Assembly: GCF_900167975.1 (NCBI RefSeq)
Contig: NZ_FUZU01000001.1
Location: 129,001 to 193,000 of the forward strand
DNA: 64,000 nucleotides
Origin: Ohtaekwangia koreensis
GTDB taxonomy: Bacteria > Bacteroidota > Bacteroidia > Cytophagales > Cyclobacteriaceae
Direction of reading: 5' to 3'
Below the pieces are notes generated by a model that had not been told where the DNA came from, made no database searches, and saw nothing but the letters and a program-made list of their open reading frames with translations. This document shows positions 26,401 through 34,041 of the stretch, piece by piece (position 1 is the first letter of the stretch; every line of letters starts with the position of its first letter). A program made the position numbers and the translations under genes.

Positions 26401-26877
26401 TTTTCCAGTAGCGATAGCTTTATCGTAGTTGGTGACGGCTTCTTTATAGTTATCCATTCTGAACTTGCCGTTGCCAAGATTGACGTACGTATCGAAACTG
26501 TTCGCACCCATCGTAACAGCTTTCTCCAGATCAGTAACAGCGCCCTGGTAATCGTTTAAATTATACCGCGCGTTTCCGCGATGTTCAAAAAGCTCTGCGG
26601 TATTGATACGGGCTTTAACGGCTTCATCAAAATCTGCTTTAGCTTTGTCGTACTCTTTGAGATTATAGTATGCAACGCCGCGTTTTGCATATACTTCTTT
26701 GTTTGCAAAGTTTGAATTGATGAGTTGTGTGAATTGCACAGACGCATCATTATAGTCACCCGCTTTGAGTTTTTTTAAAGCCGTTTCCCACTGCACCTGG
26801 AGCAGAGAATCAGTTTTTTGTGCAAAAGAAAACGTGGTGAAAAATAAAAAGGCAACAGCCAAACAGGGTACTCTCAT
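23401..26877 (-). CDS. Exported giant TPR-repeat protein made of four seven-TPR blocks
   Basis: 1158 residues from ATG 26877 with signal peptide (RVPCLAVAFLFFTTFSFAQ). A longer frame to 26901 would push that peptide inward. The whole mature protein is a run of about 33 TPR units of 34 residues. The string NNRGKA recurs at residues 166, 404, 642 and 880, exactly 238 (7 x 34) apart, and a second marker (GVKD or GSKD) repeats with the same period in the first three blocks. The protein therefore arose by block duplication. It is presumably a periplasmic scaffold. A TAnnTTTG box lies 21 nt upstream and a hairpin follows. Confidence 0.92.
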   Translation of the reverse strand: MRVPCLAVAFLFFTTFSFAQKTDSLLQVQWETALKKLKAGDYNDASVQFTQLINSNFANKEVYAKRGVAYYNLKEYDKAKADFDEAVKARINTAELFEHRGNARYNLNDYQGAVTDLEKAVTMGANSFDTYVNLGNGKFRMDNYKEAVTNYDKAIATGKGDAILYNNRGKAKFVLKDYKGSIADFDKALELRAGYDKAIENRAEARYLIQDWKGSIADFEKLIASGRSDSELYQKIGTAKYTLQDYKGAAEALDKVVQKGVKDKDVFKMLGLSMAITGNCTEAIKALSAAVSLGLTDKEVFTQLGTCQYKNKEYTSAIESLSRAIAAGTNTKEVYLYKGNAEFAQKDFDKAAIDLEKAVTLGASDAEAFKNLGDIKFLKSDFAGAIRNYDNAIKLGTSDAIVYNNRGKAKMNINDLAGAVADFDKAIQLNPNYTKAQVNRGTAKYGLKDYAGAVADLEKAKATEGETPDMLKMLGIGNYILGKKDAAKPYLDKALQAGVKDSKIALYAGYLRYDASDYKGTIEALTAAEMAGEKEDDIPMKRGKSSYQQREYTSAIIDLEKVVQKGKADMSIYEALALSYLASQKDKEALPHLEKAASLDSKNKEIYYQLGNARFKQNDFSGAITAYNKAITLGANDEIIYNNRGKAKLNAGNARESISDFDRALGIKKDYTQALKNRAAARYQLKEYASVITDLAIIVARNEAGPEDFAVLGNSKYSIKDYQGAAADLTKAIEGGSKDVSIYAARGNSLFELKEYEKAIPDFDKAIASGSTDANLFYKRGASKYYQRDFKGALPDLEKAITSGTNNALVYDMRGHCRYDSKSFDAAITDFNLAIEKDPKLATAYYHRGDAKFSTNNLPDAIKDYTQAITLGLKDAVIYNNRGKAYLKQENLQAAIADFTEAIDRKSDYIKAYENRGQAYYSLKKYDEGVKDFREIEKLTEKPEPGLYKLLGDGYYNTKRFTPARDYYDKLIEAGVKDKDAYLRRGLMQLEATEYQAALSDFDNAQKAGESSVTLFVNKGRAYLALENTKSAIIELNKAIEIDPKNVDALFNRAYVKESIQDYEGAILDYNKVVQLNPNDGIAFYNRATCKSELEDYGAGISDMDEAIRIEPKNSSYYKQRGNLYYQMNEKEKACFDWRKAVEFGDAKARFQIDTYCK

Positions 26878-26898
26878 GGATTCAATTATTGTCCTGAA

Positions 26899-26906
26899 CA
26901 AATTTA
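26899..26906 (-). promoter_or_regulatory. Possible -7 element of the TPR gene
   Basis: CAAATTTA on the plus strand reads TAAATTTG on the minus strand, a perfect TAnnTTTG match 21 nt before the ATG. No TTG is evident at -33. Confidence 0.35.
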
Positions 26907-26996
26907 TTAAATCTGAGCGTGATTCGTGAAATTACCTGATCAGGCTGTTTATTGATCCGGTAAACGTGTTAAAAAGAGCAGAATGGGATTTTGATT

Positions 26997-27806
26997 TCAG
27001 CTCTTCACCACATTTCCAGCCACTTGCATGGTTTCTAATGTAGGCGAAGGTTTGCCGCCACGTGGTTCGATGGTTACTGCGAATGTTGCTGCGCCCGAGC
27101 CAATCTTTTTCATTTTCAGAAGTCCTCCTGCAGTTTTCTGATCAAACACACCGGCATCCACAGGCTTGCCGTCAATGATCGCCCACAATTGATACTGGTT
27201 ATTTTCGGAGAGCTGCTTCATGTTCTGCACGCTGAGGTATACTTCTTTTGTATTCTCATTCCAGTATACATATGCAGAAGAAGCCGGAGCGTTTGGTGTA
27301 CCATTCATGATAACACGTTTAAACGCTGGGTTATCGATAACCTTCAGGTCATCTTCAATTTTATTGAGGCGTTGATTTACCTGGTTGTAATCGCTGGCTA
27401 CACGTTCACTTTGAGCAATCAGATTGCTGAGATCGTTCTGCGTGTTCTGCCATTTAGTATGATAATTATAGGCCAGGTAAGAGGTAATGAGCGCGATGGA
27501 AACAGAAGCTGCCGCTGCAAATTTCCAGAGACGTGTATCGCTTGTAGATGCGTTGAACGCTACAACTTTTGCTTCAGGGTTTGATTGGTCGATTGTTGCA
27601 AAGAGCTGCGTCTTTACAGCGTCCCGCGGTTTAACAGCAGCCTGCATTAAAAGTTCTTCCTGTGTTGCTTCGATCAGGGCGAGCTCTTCTCTGAGTTCCG
27701 GATATAGGGCAAGGTTGTTCTCCACCTCGCTCCGTTCCTTCTCAGAGAGTTCCCCTAAAGCGTATGCTTCCAGGATTCCAGACGATATATATTCGTGTAT
27801 GTTCAC
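26997..27806 (-). CDS. Anti-sigma factor (RskA family)
   Basis: 269 residues from a GTG start. The N-terminal anti-sigma domain begins with GILEAYALGELSEKERSEVENNLALYPELREEL, as in zinc-independent RskA-type factors. One membrane helix follows (KFAAAASVSIALITSYLAY, about residues 94-112), then a coiled-coil stretch. The periplasmic RskA C-terminal domain has QYQLWAIIDGKPVDAGVF and FAVTIEPRGGKPSPT. It should hold the neighbouring sigma factor inactive at the membrane until proteolysis. Its start lies 1 nt after the sigma stop codon. Confidence 0.93.
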   Translation of the reverse strand: MNIHEYISSGILEAYALGELSEKERSEVENNLALYPELREELALIEATQEELLMQAAVKPRDAVKTQLFATIDQSNPEAKVVAFNASTSDTRLWKFAAAASVSIALITSYLAYNYHTKWQNTQNDLSNLIAQSERVASDYNQVNQRLNKIEDDLKVIDNPAFKRVIMNGTPNAPASSAYVYWNENTKEVYLSVQNMKQLSENNQYQLWAIIDGKPVDAGVFDQKTAGGLLKMKKIGSGAATFAVTIEPRGGKPSPTLETMQVAGNVVKS

Positions 27807-27807
27807 G

Positions 27808-28350
27808 TTATTTTAAAGTCGTTCGTAGTTGCTGCATGGCCAGGCGCAAGCGTGTCTTTACAGTCCCTAATGGAATGTTAAATTCTTCTGCCAGTTCCGA
27901 TTGGGTATATCCTTTCAAGTATAAATATTCCACCACAAACCGTTGCTCCTCCGGAAGGTCGTTTAGAATTTCCTTCACACCAATATCTTCGATACGTTGT
28001 TCGCTGTATTCTTCCTTTTCAATTCTACTTACGACATTTTCGATGTCGCTGGTTTTCCGGTCTTTACTTATTTCTTTAGAACGGGTTTTATCGATAGCCT
28101 GGTTGCGTGCAATATTTACAAGCCATGTAAAGAGCTTTCCTTTGGAGGCATCGTAGGCATCGAACTTATCCCAGATTTTGAGGAAAACATCATGCAGTAC
28201 TTCTTCTGCTATTTCTTCTTTTTTAAGGATTCGGAAAATCACTCCGTAGAGTGCACCGGAATAGTGGTCATATAAGTATTCCAGCGCTGACCGGTCCTTA
28301 GCCTGTAAACGCGCTACTAAATCTTTTTCTTCGATATATACTTTGACCGG
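27808..28350 (-). CDS. ECF RNA polymerase sigma factor (start codon unclear)
   Basis: Region 2 (EVLHDVFLKIWDKFDAYDASKGKLFTWLVNIARNQAID) and region 4 (LPEEQRFVVEYLYLKGYTQSELAEEFNIPLGTVKTRL) are intact, and the partner anti-sigma gene follows directly. The only normal start in frame is GTG 28242, which would remove the region 2.1 sequence. Yet the frame reads on upstream as KVYIEEKDLVARLQAKDRSALEYLYDHYSGALYGV, clearly the missing sigma N-terminus, up to about 28350. No ATG, GTG or TTG precedes it before the stop at 28399-28401. An ATG at 28373 lies in another frame. A frameshift or a rare start codon must be involved. Confidence 0.88.
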   Translation of the reverse strand, partial: PVKVYIEEKDLVARLQAKDRSALEYLYDHYSGALYGVIFRILKKEEIAEEVLHDVFLKIWDKFDAYDASKGKLFTWLVNIARNQAIDKTRSKEISKDRKTSDIENVVSRIEKEEYSEQRIEDIGVKEILNDLPEEQRFVVEYLYLKGYTQSELAEEFNIPLGTVKTRLRLAMQQLRTTLK

Positions 28351-28497
28351 TTTGATCGGAGTGATGTTTCCATGAAAGAAAAAGAAAAGAAGGCAGATTT
28401 AAAAGCTATGCTTTGTTACAAACTTTGATTTTTCAATTCTGTTTAAGTGTTCTGCAGTAAACTCAATGATCCGAATCAAACTCTTAAACAATCCTTT

Positions 28498-29274
28498 TTA
28501 TTTTCTTACGATAAGCAGCAAGTCGAGTGCGTTGGTTGCATCATCCACAACGATATAGTCATCATGATGTATATCGGTCACAAGTTTATTGTCGGATGAC
28601 TGAAGCTTGTTACGGTTCCAGCGATTCAATACTTCGTATGGAAGGCGCAGTATAGATGCGGGTAATCTATACTGAAGGTTAAGTATATCGAAGCGCGTGA
28701 TGCGTTCTACCGATTTTTTATTCTGTTCATAGTACGACATCACTTTCGGATTCCCTGTAATGCCTTTCATATCAGCATGTCTGAAAATCTTTTGTGCGAG
28801 TGTCTTTAATTCTTCAGGAAGATATTCGCGCACGTGCCAAGGATTCCGCGTAAGCGACATTTTTCTGTTGGGCGTTGTGAGCAATGCTATACCTCCGGGC
28901 TTTAACACACGGTGAATCTCTTTCAGAAAAAGAAAATCATTCTCAATATGTTCAATCACCTGAAAGCTTACGATGGAATCGTACGTATTGTCATGGAGGC
29001 CCGACAACGGAGGAATGTTCATGCTGATGAACTTACCGGTAGGGAATTTAAGTTGGAGCTCATCAATAACGGGCTTAATCTTATCGACCGCTGTAAAACT
29101 TTTTGAAAGAGGCAGGATGGTTTCTATTCCTCTGCCTTCACCACAGCCTACCTCCAGCACGTCTCCCTGAATGTAATCTTTCGCCACAACATAAGCTTTG
29201 AATAAACGTTGATGGATAGGATTATCGGAAGCAATCTGCTCGCTGGTAATTTCGGTCGTATATACTTTAGCCAT
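28498..29274 (-). CDS. SAM-dependent methyltransferase (class I)
   Basis: 258 residues. Motif I is VLEVGCGEGRG (about residues 39-49), followed by the acidic AVDK strand, the DSIVSFQVIEHI strand of motif II (Methyltransf_11/UbiE-like), and VLKPGGIALLTTPN. It methylates a small molecule or lipid that cannot be named from sequence. It stands alone between the sigma gene and the divergent GWxTD gene. A ubiquinone/menaquinone-type role is possible but not supported by context. Confidence 0.87.
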   Translation of the reverse strand: MAKVYTTEITSEQIASDNPIHQRLFKAYVVAKDYIQGDVLEVGCGEGRGIETILPLSKSFTAVDKIKPVIDELQLKFPTGKFISMNIPPLSGLHDNTYDSIVSFQVIEHIENDFLFLKEIHRVLKPGGIALLTTPNRKMSLTRNPWHVREYLPEELKTLAQKIFRHADMKGITGNPKVMSYYEQNKKSVERITRFDILNLQYRLPASILRLPYEVLNRWNRNKLQSSDNKLVTDIHHDDYIVVDDATNALDLLLIVRK

Positions 29275-29396
29275 ATCGGCCGTAAAGATAAGGACGATTT
29301 GCGAGGTATAACCTACGAATTTTAAACAGATTTAGATGGTTGTTGAATTCGTTATCTGCCCTTCGTTCCTCGTACTTTTATATTTATTTTCATCCA

Positions 29397-30533
29397 ATGA
29401 ATCGATTTGTTTTACTGTTTGTAGCTATGAGTTCTGTTGCCATCGGGCAACCTCTTCGGGATATCAACTATAATTTCCTGTATGATCCCGGCCAGCCGGT
29501 TTCCCTGGAAATTAAATCTGTGCGATCGGGCACTACGTGGGATATCTTTTATAAACTCCATAGACGTGACACCACCGTTACAGATTTTTCTATTGAATGG
29601 AGTACACGTAACGGACTCGGTGATAAGGAAGGCACTGTTGTAAACACTGTAACGGGAGATGCCGTTGCTGGTAAAGTCGCGCTTCCGGTATCGGCTTCGG
29701 CACAGGTTCTGGTCGCGAAAGTTATAAATATAACGGCCAAGCAAGCCTGGTTTTTTTATAGAGTATTGGATCCAAAGTATCCCGTCAACGGATGGCTATC
29801 CGCACCGGACGGAGCAGTGACTTCGCCTTATGTTAAAGGCGGTTCCTATACTTTGCATGGTAGTGCGTCCACTAAAGTTGTGTCGCATTATCACGATACA
29901 TTTCCCGCAGCCACACCTGCTTTTTCGGAAGCACTCGGCCGGGTGGCACCGGCTTTGAAAGTCGATTCTACCTTTACAGTGCAGGGTGATCAAACGGTTA
30001 CGCTTTCATCACAGGGACTTTACCTGGTACAGACTGACACCAATGCTGCGGAAGGCTTTGCGTTTCGGGTGCAGCATGACTATCCACGATTAACCAAACT
30101 TGAAAGCCTCGCCGATCCATTTATATATGTATGCACGCGTCAGGAGTTTGACAGGCTAAAGATTGCGCGTGGTGATAAAAAGGCTTTCGATAAAGTAATA
30201 CTGGGTATAACGGGAGATGCTGACCGTGCAAAGAAGTTTATGCGCAGTTATTTTAAACGCGTGGAATTGTCCAATCAATTTTTTACATCGTATAAAGAAG
30301 GATGGAAAACAGATCGCGGAATGATATATATAGTCTTTGGTCTGCCCGATGAAGTATATAAATTCTCGGATCGTGAGGTGTGGAGTTACAAGAACAGTTT
30401 GTTTAAGGCTACTTTCGACTTTGTAAAATCGCCAACGTTATTCGATCCTGATAATTATGTTTTGATCCGCGAACGCAAATACCAGGAAACCTGGTATGAA
30501 GTAATTGACCTCTGGCGGAACGCACGCTTTTGA
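29397..30533 (+). CDS. GWxTD-domain exported protein
   Basis: 378 residues from ATG 29397, with a signal peptide (MNRFVLLFVAMSSVAIGQ). The C-terminal third holds the GWxTD motif as EGWKTDRGMIYIVFGLPDEVY, followed by EVWSY. The domain is widespread in Bacteroidota and some other phyla; its function is not established. The N-terminal two thirds look beta-rich, like an Ig/fibronectin-type region. A longer frame to 29340 would bury the signal peptide. It ends at a bidirectional terminator shared with mltD. Confidence 0.88.
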   Translation: MNRFVLLFVAMSSVAIGQPLRDINYNFLYDPGQPVSLEIKSVRSGTTWDIFYKLHRRDTTVTDFSIEWSTRNGLGDKEGTVVNTVTGDAVAGKVALPVSASAQVLVAKVINITAKQAWFFYRVLDPKYPVNGWLSAPDGAVTSPYVKGGSYTLHGSASTKVVSHYHDTFPAATPAFSEALGRVAPALKVDSTFTVQGDQTVTLSSQGLYLVQTDTNAAEGFAFRVQHDYPRLTKLESLADPFIYVCTRQEFDRLKIARGDKKAFDKVILGITGDADRAKKFMRSYFKRVELSNQFFTSYKEGWKTDRGMIYIVFGLPDEVYKFSDREVWSYKNSLFKATFDFVKSPTLFDPDNYVLIRERKYQETWYEVIDLWRNARF

Positions 30534-30571
30534 TGAAACCGTGATTTAATAGAATCGTAAAAGCAGGTAAT

Positions 30572-30606
30572 AAAAAAAGCAGCCAGATTTTCTGGCTGCT
30601 TTTTTT
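30572..30606. terminator. Bidirectional terminator between GWxTD gene and mltD
   Basis: Perfect 16-bp stem (30572-30587 and 30591-30606) with a TTT loop. One arm starts with seven A and the other ends with seven T, so both convergent transcripts end in a U-tract. Confidence 0.85.
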
Positions 30607-30626
30607 ATGTATTGTATGTCAAGTAA

Positions 30627-32081
30627 CTATATACCGATTATAAGTTTCTGACCAGGCTGTAATTTCGTATTGTCAAGTTTATTCAAGGATTTGATTTTTT
30701 CAATAGTCAGCCCTTCGAACTTTCTGGAAATGTTCCAGAGTGTATCACCAGGTTGTACCGTGTAAGTCTTTGAATTTGGCACAGGTATAGGGTTGGAATT
30801 TGTTTTTGCAGAAGCCACTACTGATGTTGACGAAGCTGAGCTTTGTCTCAGCCAGATGTTTAGCCGCTGGCCTACACGAATCGTATTGCTGCGCATGTTG
30901 TTCCACTTCTTCAGGTCGTTTACACGTACACCGTGGCGCATCGCGATAGAACCCAATACATCACCGCTTCGTACTTTATATACCATACGGTCACGTCCAT
31001 ATATACTTCCTTCGCTTTTCTTCGCCAATACCTGCAGCTCGTTTCTTCCAACTTTAGAAGCGGAATCCAGAATGGCCAGGCGGTTTAAAGCCAGCAGTTC
31101 TTTAGATTCTTTCGGTACATATAGTACATAATGTTTATTGCTTTGCGGCAATGCATTATGCTGTATAGAAGGATTCAGGCGTTGCAGGTCTTCAAGGCAC
31201 GCGTTGGTAAGATTCGCGAATGTTTCGAAGTGAAGGTAATTCTTAACGTGTAGTGTATCCGATGTTACCAGCATTTCTTCGCCTTCGTTATAGAAGTTAT
31301 GCTCATCGAGATAGTTCATGGTATAGGTGATGGCTACAAACTGTGGCACGTATGAACGTGTTTCTCTGGGCAGGTTTGGATAGATCTCCCAAAAAGAACG
31401 CTTATATCCTGACTTGCGAATTGCACGCTTCACATTGCCCGGGCCCGTGTTGTACGCAGCCAATGCAAGTTCCCAGTCGTTGAACATGTTATATAGATCG
31501 CGTAGGTAACGGCAAGCAGACTCTGTAGATTTCTCAGGGTCCATACGCTCGTCAATAAACCAGTCATTATCTAATTTATAGTATTTACCGGTTGCAGACA
31601 TAAACTGCCAAAGACCAACAGCACGTGCACGTGAAATGGCGCGCGGGTTCAATCCGGATTCAATAATTGAAAGATATTTTAACTCATCAGGCAAACCGTA
31701 TTTCGCCAGATACTTTTCGAAGATGGGGAAGTAAAGATTCTTCCTGCGCATGATCATCTTGGTATACTCACGGTCTTTCACCGTAAAGTAATTGATGAAG
31801 GCATGGATCCGGTCGTTGTAGTGCAACGGGATTTTCTTCTGGATACAAACCAGGCGGTCCTGTACAATAGCAGGATCATCATCACCCGGTATATATTCAA
31901 GTTCGGTTGGCAGGGCAAAGTACACGAAGTCTACTGTATCTTCTTTGTACAGCATTTCTTCTTCTGCCGTTGCTACTTCAAGAGAATCCACCACTACTGA
32001 ATCAGGTTGCTGTGCTGCAATCTGACCATACGATAAAGTTGAAAAAGTGATGAAAGCTGCTAAGAGAAATTGTTTTCTCAT
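30627..32081 (-). CDS. mltD: Lytic transglycosylase MltD-like with two LysM domains
   Basis: 484 residues with signal peptide (MRKQFLLAAFITFSTLSYGQ). The SLT domain (about residues 110-260) shows SIIESGLNPRAISRARAVGLWQFM with the catalytic Glu, and AAYNTGPGNV. Two LysM peptidoglycan-binding repeats follow (VYKVRSGDVLGSIAMRHGV and TYTVQPGDTLWNISRKFEG) at the C-terminus. This is the MltD layout. Its ATG overlaps the gatA TGA (ATGA), so it is the last gene of the tatA-gatA-mltD unit. It cuts glycan strands in the periplasm. Confidence 0.93.
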   Translation of the reverse strand: MRKQFLLAAFITFSTLSYGQIAAQQPDSVVVDSLEVATAEEEMLYKEDTVDFVYFALPTELEYIPGDDDPAIVQDRLVCIQKKIPLHYNDRIHAFINYFTVKDREYTKMIMRRKNLYFPIFEKYLAKYGLPDELKYLSIIESGLNPRAISRARAVGLWQFMSATGKYYKLDNDWFIDERMDPEKSTESACRYLRDLYNMFNDWELALAAYNTGPGNVKRAIRKSGYKRSFWEIYPNLPRETRSYVPQFVAITYTMNYLDEHNFYNEGEEMLVTSDTLHVKNYLHFETFANLTNACLEDLQRLNPSIQHNALPQSNKHYVLYVPKESKELLALNRLAILDSASKVGRNELQVLAKKSEGSIYGRDRMVYKVRSGDVLGSIAMRHGVRVNDLKKWNNMRSNTIRVGQRLNIWLRQSSASSTSVVASAKTNSNPIPVPNSKTYTVQPGDTLWNISRKFEGLTIEKIKSLNKLDNTKLQPGQKLIIGI

Positions 32082-33517
32082 TTCAGTTCATGGGTTAATA
32101 ATGCGTTTGAAAAATGTAAAAGTTTTGATTCTTCAAAATCATCCGCAATAATTTGCAGTCCGATGGGCAATCCTTGTTTGTCGTTTCCGCAGGGAATAGC
32201 AATCGCTGGTACACCTGCTACATTAGCTTGAACGGAAAATAAATCCGCCAAGTACATTTCCAGTGGATTATCGGTATGCTCCCCAAGCTTGAATGCTGTA
32301 GTCGGGGTAATGGGCATCACGATAAAATCATATTTATTCAGAATTTCTTTTGTCTTCTCGCGAATGATGCGTCTCACCTTTTGAGCCTTTGTATAATACG
32401 CATCGTAGTAACTAGCGCTTAACACAAATGTTCCTAACAAAATTCTTTTCTGTACTTCTTTTCCAAAACCTTCGGAACGACTCTTTTTATATAGAGAATT
32501 CAGATCAGTGACTTCAGAACTTCTGTATCCATAGCGAACACCATCGTAACGAGAGAGATTCGAGCTGGCTTCTGCAGTTGCCAATATATAGTATGTTGGC
32601 AATACATATTCCTGTAATGGAAAATCGATAACGTCTACCGAGTGTCCTGCTACTCTGATCTCATCAAGCTTTGCTTTTATAGCATCGCGAATTTCAGGTT
32701 GTAATCCTTCGGATGAATCGATCTCACGCACATACGCTACTTTGTATGCCTTGTTAGTTGACTGAGATAATTCTTTGGTATAGGAGGGAACGGGTTGCTG
32801 CGATACAGTACTGTCTGCATCATCGGCTCCTGCAATTACTTCCAGTACCAAGGCTACATCTTCAACAGACTTTCCGAAAATTCCTATACAATCAAATGAT
32901 GATCCGTAAGCTACTAATCCAAATCTGGAGATACGTGAATAAGTAGGTTTCAATCCTACCAATCCGCAGAACGCAGCGGGCTGGCGAACAGAGCCTCCTG
33001 TATCCGAGCCAAGTGAAACCTGGCACATATCTGCCTGAACGGCTACTGCAGAACCTCCCGAAGATCCTCCGGGTACACGCGTATTATCGGCATCGTTTAG
33101 AACGGGGCCGAATGCTGAATTTTCATTGGAAGAACCCATTGCAAATTCATCACAATTCTGGCGGCCGATAATGATTGCGTCTTCGTCCAGCAAGCGCTGA
33201 ACAGCAGTAGCATTAAATTGAGAAACGAAACCATCCAGCACGCGACTACTCGCTTGCAAGGGATGATCTTTGTAAGCTAAAACATCTTTTAACCCAACGA
33301 TGAGTCCGGCTAATTTTCCTGCTTTACCTTCCTTTATTTTTTTGTCGATTGCAAGAGCACGTTCGAGCGCTTCTTTCTCATACACACTTAAAAATGCGTT
33401 AAGATGCGCCTTCTTCTTGATGTTGCTGAGGTGATGTTGAACCAATGCCTCGCAAGAAATAGTGCCTTGCTGCAGATCGTTCTGTATTTCGCGAAATGTA
33501 GCGTACGTTTTCAACAC
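32078..33517 (-). CDS. gatA: Asp-tRNA(Asn)/Glu-tRNA(Gln) amidotransferase subunit A
   Basis: 479 residues from a GTG start. Amidase-signature enzyme with GLIVGLKDV (Lys of the triad) and GGSSGGSAVAVQA...GSDTGGSVRQPA (the cis-Ser and Ser nucleophile). Length and C-terminal MYLADLFSVQANVAGVPAIAIPCG are those of GatA. It releases ammonia from glutamine for amidation of mischarged tRNA by GatB with GatC. Neither gatB nor gatC is in the window. Its start shares one base with the tatA stop (TAGTG) and its stop overlaps the mltD start. Confidence 0.95.
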   Translation of the reverse strand: MLKTYATFREIQNDLQQGTISCEALVQHHLSNIKKKAHLNAFLSVYEKEALERALAIDKKIKEGKAGKLAGLIVGLKDVLAYKDHPLQASSRVLDGFVSQFNATAVQRLLDEDAIIIGRQNCDEFAMGSSNENSAFGPVLNDADNTRVPGGSSGGSAVAVQADMCQVSLGSDTGGSVRQPAAFCGLVGLKPTYSRISRFGLVAYGSSFDCIGIFGKSVEDVALVLEVIAGADDADSTVSQQPVPSYTKELSQSTNKAYKVAYVREIDSSEGLQPEIRDAIKAKLDEIRVAGHSVDVIDFPLQEYVLPTYYILATAEASSNLSRYDGVRYGYRSSEVTDLNSLYKKSRSEGFGKEVQKRILLGTFVLSASYYDAYYTKAQKVRRIIREKTKEILNKYDFIVMPITPTTAFKLGEHTDNPLEMYLADLFSVQANVAGVPAIAIPCGNDKQGLPIGLQIIADDFEESKLLHFSNALLTHELK

Positions 33518-33729
33518 TATTTACCGTCTTCAATTTTACTGGTTGTACCAGCGTCCTCAACTTCTTTCTTTACGTCTTTAACAGCGTCTTTAAATTCTTT
33601 AACGCCTTTACCTAAACCTTTCATGAATTCAGGGATTTTTTTAGCACCAAAGAATACGAGAACGAAAAGACCAATGAGTAGAATTTCTTGGAAACCAACC
33701 CCACTGAGAAACAATAATGTAGCGTTCAT
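33517..33729 (-). CDS. tatA: Twin-arginine translocase subunit TatA/E
   Basis: 70 residues from ATG 33729. A short N-terminal periplasmic piece, one membrane helix ([28 protein letters not shown], with the FGxxKxPE hinge and FG diagnostic of TatA), then an amphipathic helix and a charged tail. It forms the pore component that moves folded proteins. A frame open to 33765 runs over the promoter -7 box and was not used. First gene of tatA-gatA-mltD. Confidence 0.94.
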   Translation of the reverse strand: MNATLLFLSGVGFQEILLIGLFVLVFFGAKKIPEFMKGLGKGVKEFKDAVKDVKKEVEDAGTTSKIEDGK

Positions 33730-33751
33730 TGCTTTATGATTTAATCGAATA

Positions 33752-33782
33752 CAAAAGTAGGGCAAAAAACGGTACGATCAAA
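33752..33782 (-). promoter_or_regulatory. Promoter of the tatA-gatA-mltD operon
   Basis: On the minus strand TTTG (33782-33779), a 19-nt spacer and TACTTTTG (33759-33752) form a textbook Bacteroidota -33/-7 pair. The ATG of tatA is 22 nt downstream. Confidence 0.7.
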
Positions 33783-34041
33783 CGAAGGTGTACAGGGTAT
33801 AAGGGGAGCATTCCCTTTGAAGTGTTGCTATAGAAACTCGTATGCGAGTTTTGTGTTGAATTTTTTGAATTTTAACACGGATTACTACATGGACGATTTG
33901 AAAATCTAACATCCATCTAATGCGTATAAAAAAATCGTTCCTGATGCTTAAAAAGGTGTTTTTAGAAGGTTTCAGATCAAGAGCACCATTAATCATAATT
34001 ACACGGTCAATCAATACTACAGCGTTGCTAATGTATATAGA
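33783..34041. other. Intergenic region without a supported gene
   Basis: The 259 nt beyond the tatA promoter contain a small hairpin (AAACTCG 33834-33840 / CGAGTTT 33845-33851). A 78-codon open frame here lacks any protein-like pattern. No RNA gene was recognised. Confidence 0.4.

Noticed and set aside
23401-26877. Regular ~102-nt DNA periodicity considered as a possible CRISPR or satellite array
   Set aside because: The period is that of TPR codons within an intact open frame, and spacers are not variable as in CRISPR.
33778-34014. 78-codon open frame before tatA
   Set aside because: No recognisable protein pattern, and it runs into the tatA promoter region; treated as intergenic.
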